Shown: positions 42,253-49,317 of the stretch, piece after piece | Layout: each line of letters starts with the position of its first letter | How positions within the stretch are numbered: position 1 is the stretch's first letter | Assembly: GCF_963662805.1 (NCBI RefSeq) | Contig: NZ_OY759879.1 | Span: forward strand, 1 to 49,317 | Length of the DNA stretch: 49,317 bases | Origin: an uncultured Cohaesibacter sp. | GTDB taxonomy: Bacteria > Pseudomonadota > Alphaproteobacteria > Rhizobiales > Cohaesibacteraceae | Reading direction: 5' to 3' | Position numbers and translations under genes: made by a program | The notes under the pieces: generated by a model | Seen by the model: the letters and a program-made list of their open reading frames with translations, nothing else | Told to the model about the DNA's origin: nothing | Database searches by the model: none

Positions 42253-43107
42253 CTATTGGCAGCTTTTCAGGGCGAAGTCGATGTAAAGCTCGCGCAGGCG
42301 CTTGGCCACCAGGCCGGGTTTACCATCGCCAATCGCCACACCATCAAAGCTGATGACGGGCGTCACGAAGGTCGAGGCCGACGTGACGAAGGCTTCGCTC
42401 GCCACTTTCACCTCTTCGGGCGTAAAGCGGCGCTCCTCGATCTCGATCCCGGTTTCCTCGGCAAGAGCGAGCACCGCCTTGCGGGTGATGCCATGCAGGA
42501 TCTTGTTGCTGAGGTCGCGGGTGATGAGTTTACCGTCCTTGGTGACGATGTGGGCGTTGTTCGAAGTGCCCTCGGTGATGAAGCCATCCTCTACCATCCA
42601 GGCATCATTGGCCCCAGCTTTGATCGCCGCCATTTTGGCAAGAGAAGCAGGCAACAGGCCAACAGTCTTGATGTCCCGGCGCTGCCAGCGGATGTCAGGC
42701 AGGGAGATCACCGCGAGCCCCTTTTCGGCAGCAGCAGTCTTGATGACAGGGCGGCTCTGGGTGAACATCACCAGAGAGGGCTTGGCATCCTTGGGGAAGG
42801 CAAAGTCGCGATCGGCAGCACCGCGCGTGACCTGCAGATAAAGACCACCCTCCTCAACGTCGTTGCGCTTTAGAAGCTCATGCTGGATCTCGGCGATTTC
42901 TTCCATCGAACAGGGCGCGGCCATGTCGAGTTCCTTCAGGGATCGCCCGAGACGCGCCAGATGGGCTCCATTATCGACCAGCTTGCCGCCGAGAATGGTC
43001 GAAACCTCATAGACCCCGTCCGCAAACAGAAAGCCGCGATCAAAGATGGAGATTGTCGCGGCCTCTTCGGGCAGGAATTCTCCGTTCACATAGACGATGC
43101 GGGACAT
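42253..43107 (-). CDS. D-amino acid aminotransferase-like enzyme (PLP fold type IV)
   Basis: 284 residues. Fold type IV transaminase: VYVNGEFLPEEAATISIFDRGFLFADGVYE (in parts) at the N-terminus, the PLP lysine Lys147 in RRDIKTVGLLPAS, Glu179 in ITEGTSNN, and SSAST-like SASTFVTPV near residue 245. The FDRGFLFADGVYEV segment and RDIKT distinguish it from the branched-chain enzyme at 4353 and point to D-alanine/D-amino acid transaminases. It might supply D-amino acids for peptidoglycan or catabolise them. GGAAAGG precedes ATG. It converges on the BaiN-type gene with a 29-base gap. Confidence 0.85.
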   Translation of the reverse strand: MSRIVYVNGEFLPEEAATISIFDRGFLFADGVYEVSTILGGKLVDNGAHLARLGRSLKELDMAAPCSMEEIAEIQHELLKRNDVEEGGLYLQVTRGAADRDFAFPKDAKPSLVMFTQSRPVIKTAAAEKGLAVISLPDIRWQRRDIKTVGLLPASLAKMAAIKAGANDAWMVEDGFITEGTSNNAHIVTKDGKLITRDLSNKILHGITRKAVLALAEETGIEIEERRFTPEEVKVASEAFVTSASTFVTPVISFDGVAIGDGKPGLVAKRLRELYIDFALKSCQ

Positions 43108-43411
43108 GTAGGGCCTTTCCGGTTCTTGCTGTTCGGGGAGTTTGTTGCCAACGGGAGCGTTTGATCGTTCCGCGATGAGGAGCCATGCCAGAGAGTTTCC
43201 GTCACGACCTGAAACATCGCGGCAGTTTAGGGACTGAGCGATAGCTTGACAATCGATGCGACACAGGATCGCAAATCACGCAAGAGTTATGCACTTTTAA
43301 AGCAATAAATCGATTTGCGGGTGGGAATCATCGTCGAGCTATGCAAAAAGGAGCGCACATCCGGAGCGAGCCTCTCTCCTCCGGTCAATTCCCTGTTTCC
43401 AATTCAATTGC
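43108..43411. other. Gene-free divergent region (304 bp)
   Basis: This lies between the D-aminotransferase-like gene and the CDF exporter. TTGACA at about 43245 has no clear -10 partner. I see no Zur/MntR-type palindrome or other repeat. Confidence 0.35.
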
Positions 43412-43423
43412 ATGTGTTCTGCC

Positions 43424-44338
43424 ATGGCCCGCCAAGGTACTCTTTTCAGTCCCAAACAGCTTGCGATCGGCTCGATCGTTGTGTCTCTGCTCGTTCTGGG
43501 GTTGAAGTATCTCGCCTATGCGATGACCAACTCGGTCGGCCTTTATTCGGATGCGCTCGAGTCGATTGTCAATCTCGCCGCATCCATTGCCGTTGCCATC
43601 GCGATCTCGCTACGGGACAAGCCGGCTGATCACAATCATCCTTACGGGCATGACAAGGCGGAATATATTTCGGCGGTCCTTGAAGGGGTGCTGATCGTTT
43701 TGGCGGCGCTTGCCATCTTTGTCGAGGCCAGCGAAACGCTGCTCAACCCGCGTCCCTTGCAAATTCCCATCCTCGGGCTTGTGCTCAATGCTGCGGCGGG
43801 CGTGCTCAATGGCGTCTGGGCGCTCATGCTTGTACGCTATGGCCGCAAGTTGCGCTCCCCGGCGCTCGTTGCCGATGGCAAGCATCTCTTCACCGACGTG
43901 CTGTCATCGCTCGGCATCCTGATCGGCATCACATTTGCGCTCCTGACCGGTCTCGACTGGCTCGATCCGCTGCTTGCTTTCCTCGTTGCCGCTATGATCC
44001 TCTGGACCGGTTGGGGCCTGATCCGCAATTCGCTGGGTGGCCTGATGGATGAGGCCGTCGACGAGGAAGAGCTCGAACAGATCCAGACCATTATCATGGC
44101 TCACGCCGATGGCGCCATCGAGGCACATGATCTGCGCACGCGCCATGCGGGCCGTATCACCTTCATCGAGTTTCATCTGGTGGTGCCGAGCCACATGACC
44201 GTGTTCAACGCTCACGAGATCTGCGACAAGATCGAGGATGCGCTTGAAGAGGCCATCCAGAACGCACATGTGGTCATTCACGTCGAGCCCGAAAACAAGG
44301 CCCATGAACCCGACGCCGACGGCAGCATGGTGATCTGA
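43424..44338 (+). CDS. Cation diffusion facilitator (CDF) metal exporter
   Basis: 304 residues from ATG 43424; an ATG at 43412 adds four codons, and neither has a clear ribosome binding site. Six transmembrane helices carry the CDF metal site: NSVGLYSDALESIVNLAA (first site Asp), then DHNHPYGHDKAEYISA with the His/Asp site, and DGKHLFTDVLSSLGIL with His and Asp in helix V. The cytoplasmic C-terminal domain (EAHDLRTRHAGRITFIEFHLVVPSHMTV and AHVVIHVEPE, in parts) binds metal and dimerises. It exports divalent metals such as Zn, Fe or Mn from the cytoplasm. The Asp rather than His choices cannot be settled by eye. It converges on the flavin oxidoreductase gene with three bases between stops. Confidence 0.95.
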   Translation: MARQGTLFSPKQLAIGSIVVSLLVLGLKYLAYAMTNSVGLYSDALESIVNLAASIAVAIAISLRDKPADHNHPYGHDKAEYISAVLEGVLIVLAALAIFVEASETLLNPRPLQIPILGLVLNAAAGVLNGVWALMLVRYGRKLRSPALVADGKHLFTDVLSSLGILIGITFALLTGLDWLDPLLAFLVAAMILWTGWGLIRNSLGGLMDEAVDEEELEQIQTIIMAHADGAIEAHDLRTRHAGRITFIEFHLVVPSHMTVFNAHEICDKIEDALEEAIQNAHVVIHVEPENKAHEPDADGSMVI

Positions 44339-44341
44339 GCC

Positions 44342-45547
44342 TCAGGGCTCTCTGGTAAAGCGCGCATTCCAGCGCGGCTCCCGCTCGCGATCCCTCGCCT
44401 CATAGGTCGAAATGGCGTCCCGAAGACCCAGAGCCTCTCTGTCCTCCCCGCTTGCCCAGTCAGTCATGCGCATGGTGTACCACGCCGTGATGCCGCCTTC
44501 GGGTGGGGCTTCGAAGCGCGGGAAGACCGGATCATAGTTGGGGTCGACCTTCCATTTCTGTGGCAGCTCGGGGTCAATGACCAGAGCCCGCGCCAACCCG
44601 ACGACATCGGCCTTGCCCAATGTGATTGCCTCCTCAGCCTCGGTTCGGGTCTTGAAACCGCCGGTAACCATCAGCGGTTTGGATGTCTGCTTGCGGGCCT
44701 TTTCGGCGAAGGGCAGGAAGTACGGGCCACTTCCGGCGCTATCGAATGCCGATTTGGCTCCGGGGAAATAGGTGCCGCCGCTGATGTCGATGAGGTCTAT
44801 CGACGTCTGATCGAGAGCGGCGACCAACTCGAGCGCTTCTTCCTGCATGAAGCCACCCTCCAACTGATCCGTTGCGTTGATCTTGATCGCGACGGGAAAG
44901 TCCTGACCAACCGCGTGCCTCACCGCCTCGATGACCTCCAGTGTCAACCGCATGCGCCCCTCAAGCGAGCCGCCATAGGCGTCCGCGCGCTTGTTAAACA
45001 GGGGCGAGAGAAACTGGCTCAACAGAAAGCCGTGGGCCGCGTGAATCTGAACGCCACCAAAGCCGAAATCCTTTGCGAGCGCCGCGGTGTTGGCAAACTG
45101 CTCCGGGAGCGCGTTGATCTCGTCAGGGCTCAGTGCCTCGCAACGGAGCTTGGGCAAATCGAGAGCGCTCGGGCCCTTCGGGTTGCTGATCGGGGCATGA
45201 GCCATGGCGCCCGCGTGCCCTAGTTGAAGCCACAGCTGAGCGCCATCCGCAGTTCCAGCAGCAGCCAGATCCCGAAAGGAAGCCGAGACCTGATCGAGCG
45301 ACAGGACAAGATTGCCCGGCTTTTCAGCGAAGGCTCCACTGCCCTGCACTTCGCCGATGATGGAGGCGGCGAGCCCTCCCCTTGCCCAGCGGGCATAGAG
45401 CCTTTGTTGCTCCGCGGTGGGAAGACCCGTGCCATCGCCGAGGGAATCCGACATCGCGGACTTAATGATGCGATTCTTGAGGGTTACGCCGCAGGGCAGC
45501 GTCAGGGGGCGAAACAGGGGGCTGATCTCGACAGAGCCATCGGACAT
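44342..45547 (-). CDS. NADH:flavin oxidoreductase (Old Yellow Enzyme family)
   Basis: 401 residues, a complete OYE TIM-barrel flavoprotein: LFRPLTLPCGVTLKNRIIKSAMSDSLGDGTG at the N-terminus, LWLQLGHAGAMAH, the substrate-binding His pair region QIHAAHGFLLSQFLSPLFNKRADAYGGSLEGRMR (in parts), and FMN-phosphate loop residues in MVTGGFKTR and VGLARALV. OYEs reduce activated alkenes, nitrate esters and enones with NADPH/NADH and FMN. AAAGGAGA precedes ATG. Divergent with the nitronate monooxygenase gene 193 bases away. These could form a detoxification neighbourhood, but a shared regulator is not visible. Confidence 0.9.
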   Translation of the reverse strand: MSDGSVEISPLFRPLTLPCGVTLKNRIIKSAMSDSLGDGTGLPTAEQQRLYARWARGGLAASIIGEVQGSGAFAEKPGNLVLSLDQVSASFRDLAAAGTADGAQLWLQLGHAGAMAHAPISNPKGPSALDLPKLRCEALSPDEINALPEQFANTAALAKDFGFGGVQIHAAHGFLLSQFLSPLFNKRADAYGGSLEGRMRLTLEVIEAVRHAVGQDFPVAIKINATDQLEGGFMQEEALELVAALDQTSIDLIDISGGTYFPGAKSAFDSAGSGPYFLPFAEKARKQTSKPLMVTGGFKTRTEAEEAITLGKADVVGLARALVIDPELPQKWKVDPNYDPVFPRFEAPPEGGITAWYTMRMTDWASGEDREALGLRDAISTYEARDREREPRWNARFTREP

Positions 45548-45739
45548 GACTTCTCCTTTGGTTCTTCAGATGGGATGCCTGGAAGGGGCCAGTATGGGTG
45601 CAAGGCATTCTGTGTTCAAGGGCTGCACCCGGTGTAACGACGTGCTCGTCATGCCTTTGGCTGATTTACAGCACGTCGGGGCTTCGATACGTTGCCGTTA
45701 ACGTAACATGCAGCCACCTATGAAAGCGAGACTGCCGAG

Positions 45740-46699
45740 ATGAGCCTGCCCAAACTCTTCGATACCCTTCGTCTGCCCGTTGTGGCCTCGCCCATGTTCA
45801 TCATCTCCAATCCGGCCATGGTCATTGCCCAGTGCACGGCAGGGATCGTGGGGTCCTTCCCGGCTCTCAATGCCCGCCCACAGGAAGCGCTTGATGGTTG
45901 GCTAACGGAGATAGAGGAAGCGCTTGATGCCCACAATCAGGCCAACCCGGACAGCCCTGCCGCTCCTTATGCGGTCAACCAGATCGTTCATCGCTCCAAC
46001 GACCGCCTGATGGCAGATCTGGAGACTTGCGTGAAGCATCAAGTTCCAATCGTCATCACATCTCTAGGCGCCGTTGAGGCAGTGAACGAGGCAGTGCATT
46101 CCTATGGCGGCATCGTGCTGCATGATGTCATCAACAACCGCTTTGCCAAAAAGGCGATCGAAAAAGGCGCTGACGGCCTGATTGCGGTTGCCGCCGGGGC
46201 TGGCGGCCATGCGGGCACACTGTCGCCGCTGGCGCTGATTGGCGAGATCCGCAGCTGGTTCGATGGTCCGCTGTTGCTCTCTGGCGCCATTTCAACCGGC
46301 GCGTCCATTCTGGCAGCGCAAGCGATGGGAGCCGATCTTGCCTATATGGGTTCAGCCTTTATCGCATCGAAAGAGGCCAATGCCGAGGAAGCCTACAAGC
46401 AGATGATCGTCGACTGCGCTGCCGATGACATCATCTATACCGATAAATTCACCGGCGTATATGGCAACTATCTCAAGCCGTCGCTCGTGGCCTCCGGCAT
46501 CGACCCGGCCGAAATCCTGAAGGAAGAGCGCACCGCCATGGACTTTGCCAAGGCAAGCGGCAGCGACGCCAAGGCATGGAAATCCATCTGGGGATCGGGA
46601 CAGGGCATCGGCACAGTCGACAAGATCGATACCATAGAGGATATCGTTCTCCGGCTGACATCCGAGTATAATGCAGCAAGGGACAGACTTCTGGCCTGA
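45740..46699 (+). CDS. Nitronate monooxygenase
   Basis: 319 residues. An FMN-dependent class I nitronate monooxygenase oxidises alkyl nitronates or propionate-3-nitronate. The TIM barrel begins LRLPVVASPMFIISNPAMVIAQCTAGIVGSFPALNAR (in parts), and the catalytic His157 sits in AAGAGGHAGTLSPLALI. GADLAYMGSAFIASKEA and DIIYTDKFTGVYGNYL are typical of the family. The length matches. No strong Shine-Dalgarno is seen (GAGACTGCCGAG). It is followed 35-50 bases later by the MAPEG gene, likely co-transcribed. Confidence 0.9.
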   Translation: MSLPKLFDTLRLPVVASPMFIISNPAMVIAQCTAGIVGSFPALNARPQEALDGWLTEIEEALDAHNQANPDSPAAPYAVNQIVHRSNDRLMADLETCVKHQVPIVITSLGAVEAVNEAVHSYGGIVLHDVINNRFAKKAIEKGADGLIAVAAGAGGHAGTLSPLALIGEIRSWFDGPLLLSGAISTGASILAAQAMGADLAYMGSAFIASKEANAEEAYKQMIVDCAADDIIYTDKFTGVYGNYLKPSLVASGIDPAEILKEERTAMDFAKASGSDAKAWKSIWGSGQGIGTVDKIDTIEDIVLRLTSEYNAARDRLLA

Positions 46700-46748
46700 C
46701 CGCTCTCTTTCGGCCTGATCGTCAGCGTTTCGTATGGAGGAAGATCTC

Positions 46749-47162
46749 ATGACAACCGCGCTTTATGCAGGACTGCTCGCTTTCCTGTTCATCGGTCTTT
46801 CCGCCCGCGTGATCCGAGGACGCATGCTCCATGCTGTGGCACTTGGCGATGGCGGCAACGATGATCTGATGCGCCGCATTCGCAGTCAGGCGAACTTTGT
46901 CGAATATACGCCGCTGTTCCTCATCCTGCTGGCCTTGGCGGAATATCAGGACCTGCCAGCCCCTGCGGTCCATGCTCTTGGCAGTCTCTATCTGGTGGGC
47001 CGTATCTCGCACGCCTATGGCGTCGGCATCAAGGAACGGATCATCAAACGCCGCCTCTATCACCGCGTCTATCGCTTCAGCGGTATGATCTGCACCTTCT
47101 GTGCCATAGGCTTTACGGCGCTTATCCTGATCGCGCAATATCTCGCGCAGGTCGGCGGTTAA
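46749..47162 (+). CDS. MAPEG family membrane protein
   Basis: 137 residues from ATG 46749 with GGAGGAAG upstream; an in-frame ATG five codons earlier overlaps that signal and is not preferred. Four transmembrane helices are visible: YAGLLAFLFIGLSARVI, YTPLFLILLALAEYQDLP, VHALGSLYLVGRISHAYG and SGMICTFCAIGFTALILIA. The ERIIKRRLYHR region and NFVEYTPL match membrane-associated eicosanoid/glutathione (MAPEG) proteins, which act as glutathione S-transferases or peroxidases. Follows nitronate monooxygenase. Function in bacteria is not certain; detoxification of electrophiles is usual. Confidence 0.85.
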   Translation: MTTALYAGLLAFLFIGLSARVIRGRMLHAVALGDGGNDDLMRRIRSQANFVEYTPLFLILLALAEYQDLPAPAVHALGSLYLVGRISHAYGVGIKERIIKRRLYHRVYRFSGMICTFCAIGFTALILIAQYLAQVGG

Positions 47163-47198
47163 GCGAACGATAAATTATAATTTTGGGGGAAAATACCA

Positions 47199-47275
<77 letters not shown>

Positions 47276-47541
47276 TACCGTTGGTGGAGGCGCTTATAGC
47301 CTCCCCCTTCTCCGATAGCAAGCCTGAAAGTCCGCAATTCCATGAAGAGTTTGAGATTTCCACGCTCGAAGCCCCCTAGCCCGTCCGACTGTCAGTCCCT
47401 TAGGATCGGGCCCTGAGGATCGGGCGCGCCTGCCCGCTCTTTTGCCTTGTGAAAAAAAAGCAATACGGGCATTGCTTCCCAGAAAGCCGTTAGGTATAGA
47501 AAGCCTACTCTGGACTTGGGCTGATTTGCCCCTTGTCCTGC

Positions 47542-47616
47542 TGGGGTGTGGCCAAGTGGTAAGGCATCGGTTTTTGGTATCGTGTATCGTAGGTTCGAAT
47601 CCTACCACCCCAGCCA
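47542..47616 (+). tRNA. tRNA-Gln (anticodon TTG)
   Basis: Acceptor arms TGGGGTG/CACCCCA, T arm GTAGG-TTCGAAT-CCTAC, and encoded CCA (47614-47616). The anticodon loop TTTTGGT gives anticodon TTG. The anticodon stem TCGGT/ATCGT has one T-T mismatch at its outer base pair and one G-T wobble. Confidence 0.95.
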
Positions 47617-47913
47617 ATTCTTGCTCGTCTCTGCGCAAGCACCTACGCCCACAAGCTGTCTTCATCGACATGCTGAAGGGCTGAATTTCCCCTCAGAATT
47701 CTCCAAGTTTCAAAAGAATGTCCAGTCCGGCTTGTGGTCGTTTCATGACAAGTGTTCACGCTTCAGGCTGTGGTAGTGAATAGGCCCACATCTTGTCTGA
47801 TATCGTCCTCCAAACCGAGACAGGCGCAACTTAAACATTTCCTCCACCAGGCTTTGAGTCTATGTTGCTCGCGACTCCCTCCTCTTCAACTCCCCAAAGG
47901 CAGAAGGATTAAC

Positions 47914-48576
47914 ATGACCACTCAATTTGCTTTTCGTGGCTGCCTTTTCGATCTTGATGGCACCTTGCTGGATTCCTCATTGGCCGTGCATCGCGCCTGG
48001 GGTGCCCTGTTGGCTCGGAATGGTCTGGATCCGGATACCTATTTTCCGCGCCTTCACGGTCGCCCCGCTCATGAGTCCATTCGCGAGTTTCTAGCGTCTG
48101 CGGACGAGGAGACCATCCAGCAGGAAATCCATCAGCTCCATGAACAGGAATGCACGGACACCGATGGTATTGTCCCGATAGATGGCGCAATTGCCTTTCT
48201 TGCAGAGCTGGACAGCAAGAAGATCCCCTGGGCCATTGTGACCTCGGGCACGGTTGCCATTGCCAGCGCCCGCATCAAGGCAGCAGGCATCCCCAGCCCC
48301 TCTGTTCTGATCACTGCCGATGATATTTCGCGGGGCAAGCCGCATCCAGAACCCTATCTCAAAGGGGCCAAAGGTATCATGGTCGATCCGCAAGATTGTC
48401 TGGTGTTCGAAGATGCCCCTGCAGGGCTTGCCTCCGGGCAGGCGGCAGGATGTCATGTGATTGGTATCGCAGCTACCCCCTCCTCGTCCGGGCAGGAAGC
48501 ATTTCCAAGCATCCTCTCCTATAGCCAACTCAAAATTGAGGCAGGAGAAGAGGGCTTTCTGATTTCGCTCGATTGA
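47914..48576 (+). CDS. HAD family sugar-phosphatase-like hydrolase
   Basis: 220 residues from ATG 47914 (AGAAGGA upstream); the frame extends upstream to 47752 without support. Subfamily IA HAD: motif I FDLDGTLLDSS (Asp13, Asp15), motif II VTSGTVA, motif III Lys in GKPHPEPYLKGAK, motif IV VFEDAPAG. The cap domain is the small helical type (RLHGRPAHESIREFL). Relatives include YfbT/HxpB-type sugar phosphatases and 2-deoxyglucose-6-phosphate phosphatase. It dephosphorylates a small sugar phosphate in the cytoplasm. It follows the tRNA-Gln gene by about 300 bases with an AT-poor leader that I cannot annotate further. Confidence 0.9.
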   Translation: MTTQFAFRGCLFDLDGTLLDSSLAVHRAWGALLARNGLDPDTYFPRLHGRPAHESIREFLASADEETIQQEIHQLHEQECTDTDGIVPIDGAIAFLAELDSKKIPWAIVTSGTVAIASARIKAAGIPSPSVLITADDISRGKPHPEPYLKGAKGIMVDPQDCLVFEDAPAGLASGQAAGCHVIGIAATPSSSGQEAFPSILSYSQLKIEAGEEGFLISLD

Positions 48577-48845
48577 CCACCCCGGCAGGTTGACACACTG
48601 CAGCCCGGCTTGATGCTGAGACGCGGGACCATCCCCTTCCTGCGCGGAACTGTCCGACCGGTTTCGCCCGACTTTCCAGACAACAATCCCACATTGTACA
48701 GGCCGGGCTTTGACCATCTCGGCACCATCCCAGCCTGTTCAGCGAACAAGGATTGTTTGAAAGTCATTGGCACTTTTTCTTGAAGAGACAAAAAAAATGG
48801 CTAGTGTTGAAATCAACAAAAAGATTACCCTATCAGGAGGATAAT

Positions 48846-49317
48846 ATGTCGAAACTTGCTGGCACCTTGCTAGCCATGACAGCTGTCATTGCTGTCTCCG
48901 GCTTCGCCCATGCGGAAACCCGCGTCACCTATAAATCTGCCAAGACCACCTCGTCTTATTATCAGATGGGCGTGCAGATCGCCGAAGCGATCAAGGCTGG
49001 CACGGACGGCGACATCATCATGACGGTCGAGGAAAGTCAGGGCTCGGTCCAGAATGTGATGGAAGTGAAAGGCCGCGGCGCGGACTATGTCTTCACCACG
49101 CCCCCGTCACTGGTCTCGCTTGCTCAGGCAGGGAAGGCGATGTTCGAAGGCAAGGGCAGCCCCAAGTTTGATGACATCCGTGCGCTGTTCCCGATCCCCA
49201 GCCTCAGCATGCATTTCGTGATGTCCGCCGAGAGTGGTGTCACCGACTTTGCCGGTCTTGAAGGCAAGACCATCCTGCTTGGCAAAGGCTCGTTCGGGGC
49301 CAATGAAGGGGCCAAAT
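48846..49317 (+). CDS. TAXI family TRAP transporter solute receptor, cut by the window end
   Basis: 157 residues visible, no stop. A signal peptide (MSKLAGTLLAMTAVIAVSGFAHA) precedes a type II periplasmic binding fold: RVTYKSAKTTSSYYQMGVQIAEAI, SQGSVQNVMEVKGRGADYVFTTPPSLV, DDIRALFPIPSLSMHFVMSAESG, and LEGKTILLGKGSFGANEG (in parts), as in TRAP-associated extracytoplasmic immunogenic (TAXI) receptors. It delivers a carboxylate-type solute, often glutamate or a related acid, to a DctQM-like membrane unit that probably lies beyond the window. AGGAGG lies eight bases before ATG. Confidence 0.85.
   Translation, partial: MSKLAGTLLAMTAVIAVSGFAHAETRVTYKSAKTTSSYYQMGVQIAEAIKAGTDGDIIMTVEESQGSVQNVMEVKGRGADYVFTTPPSLVSLAQAGKAMFEGKGSPKFDDIRALFPIPSLSMHFVMSAESGVTDFAGLEGKTILLGKGSFGANEGAK

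Noticed and set aside
47294..47684. Frames overlapping the two tRNA genes
   Set aside because: Classical shadow frames of tRNA-Gln and tRNA-Pro; they contain the antisense tRNA sequence and no independent evidence.

Overview
The window looks like chromosomal DNA of a marine-type alphaproteobacterium, most plausibly in the Hyphomicrobiales (Cohaesibacter-like) or a neighbouring order. This is an inference from gene content and moderately high GC: an Rrf2 regulator of the RirA/NsrR kind, a bacterial transglutaminase-like cysteine peptidase, a Rhizobium etli-type asparaginase, heterodimeric methylmalonyl-CoA mutase with MeaB, and a TAXI-type TRAP receptor. I see no phage, IS element, CRISPR array or plasmid gene. 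It reads as ordinary chromosome, with the interest concentrated in intergenic DNA.

Layout. 1-5.2 kb: a 5'-truncated, frameshifted oligopeptidase B, a GT-B glycosyltransferase whose frame runs without a stop into Fe-superoxide dismutase, a small secreted Cys protein and a branched-chain aminotransferase. 5.6-7.9 kb: a haloacid dehalogenase, a translationally coupled LOG/GNAT pair and a YbjQ protein. 8-12 kb: mutA-mutB, read leftward, with a long AT-richer upstream region holding repeated GCAAA half-sites. 12.8-15.7 kb: a LuxR-type regulator, an EF-hand protein with a Gly-Met-Gly-Gln tail, and two small cytoplasmic proteins. 16-20.3 kb: a HerA-like ATPase, a receiver-like protein with a disordered tail, and an M20 dipeptidase. 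20.5-26 kb: three exported proteins, meaB and a double-receiver protein. 26-30 kb (minus strand): asparaginase, an SDR-membrane fusion protein and a class I/II aminotransferase. 30.2-39.6 kb: an NsrR-like regulator divergent from a TehA/SLAC1-type channel and cydDC, then a CoA-transferase and a second 10-TM membrane protein. 40-49.3 kb: a BTLCP peptidase, a frameshifted BaiN-type flavoprotein, a D-amino-acid-aminotransferase-like enzyme, a CDF exporter, OYE/nitronate monooxygenase/MAPEG genes, tRNA-Pro and tRNA-Gln, a HAD phosphatase and the start of a TAXI receptor.

How genes may work together. MutAB, MeaB and the acetyl-CoA hydrolase/succinate CoA-transferase family protein could connect succinyl-CoA, methylmalonyl-CoA and carboxylate/CoA exchange, although they are dispersed. 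The NsrR-like regulator, the TehA/SLAC1 channel, CydDC and the distant 10-TM protein appear linked by a shared 13-bp sequence (ATATTTTCGAATA) upstream of both transcription units. This suggests a nitric-oxide, redox or anion response unit. Between the CoA-transferase terminator and the 10-TM gene lies the most unusual DNA in the window: five GATTC (GANTC, CcrM-type) sites in an exact 21-bp register.

Quality caution: two genes carry single-base frameshifts at short homopolymers (about 796 and 41,620), and the glycosyltransferase has lost its stop. Indels in the assembly are as likely as true pseudogenes. All domain calls were made by eye, without database searches.
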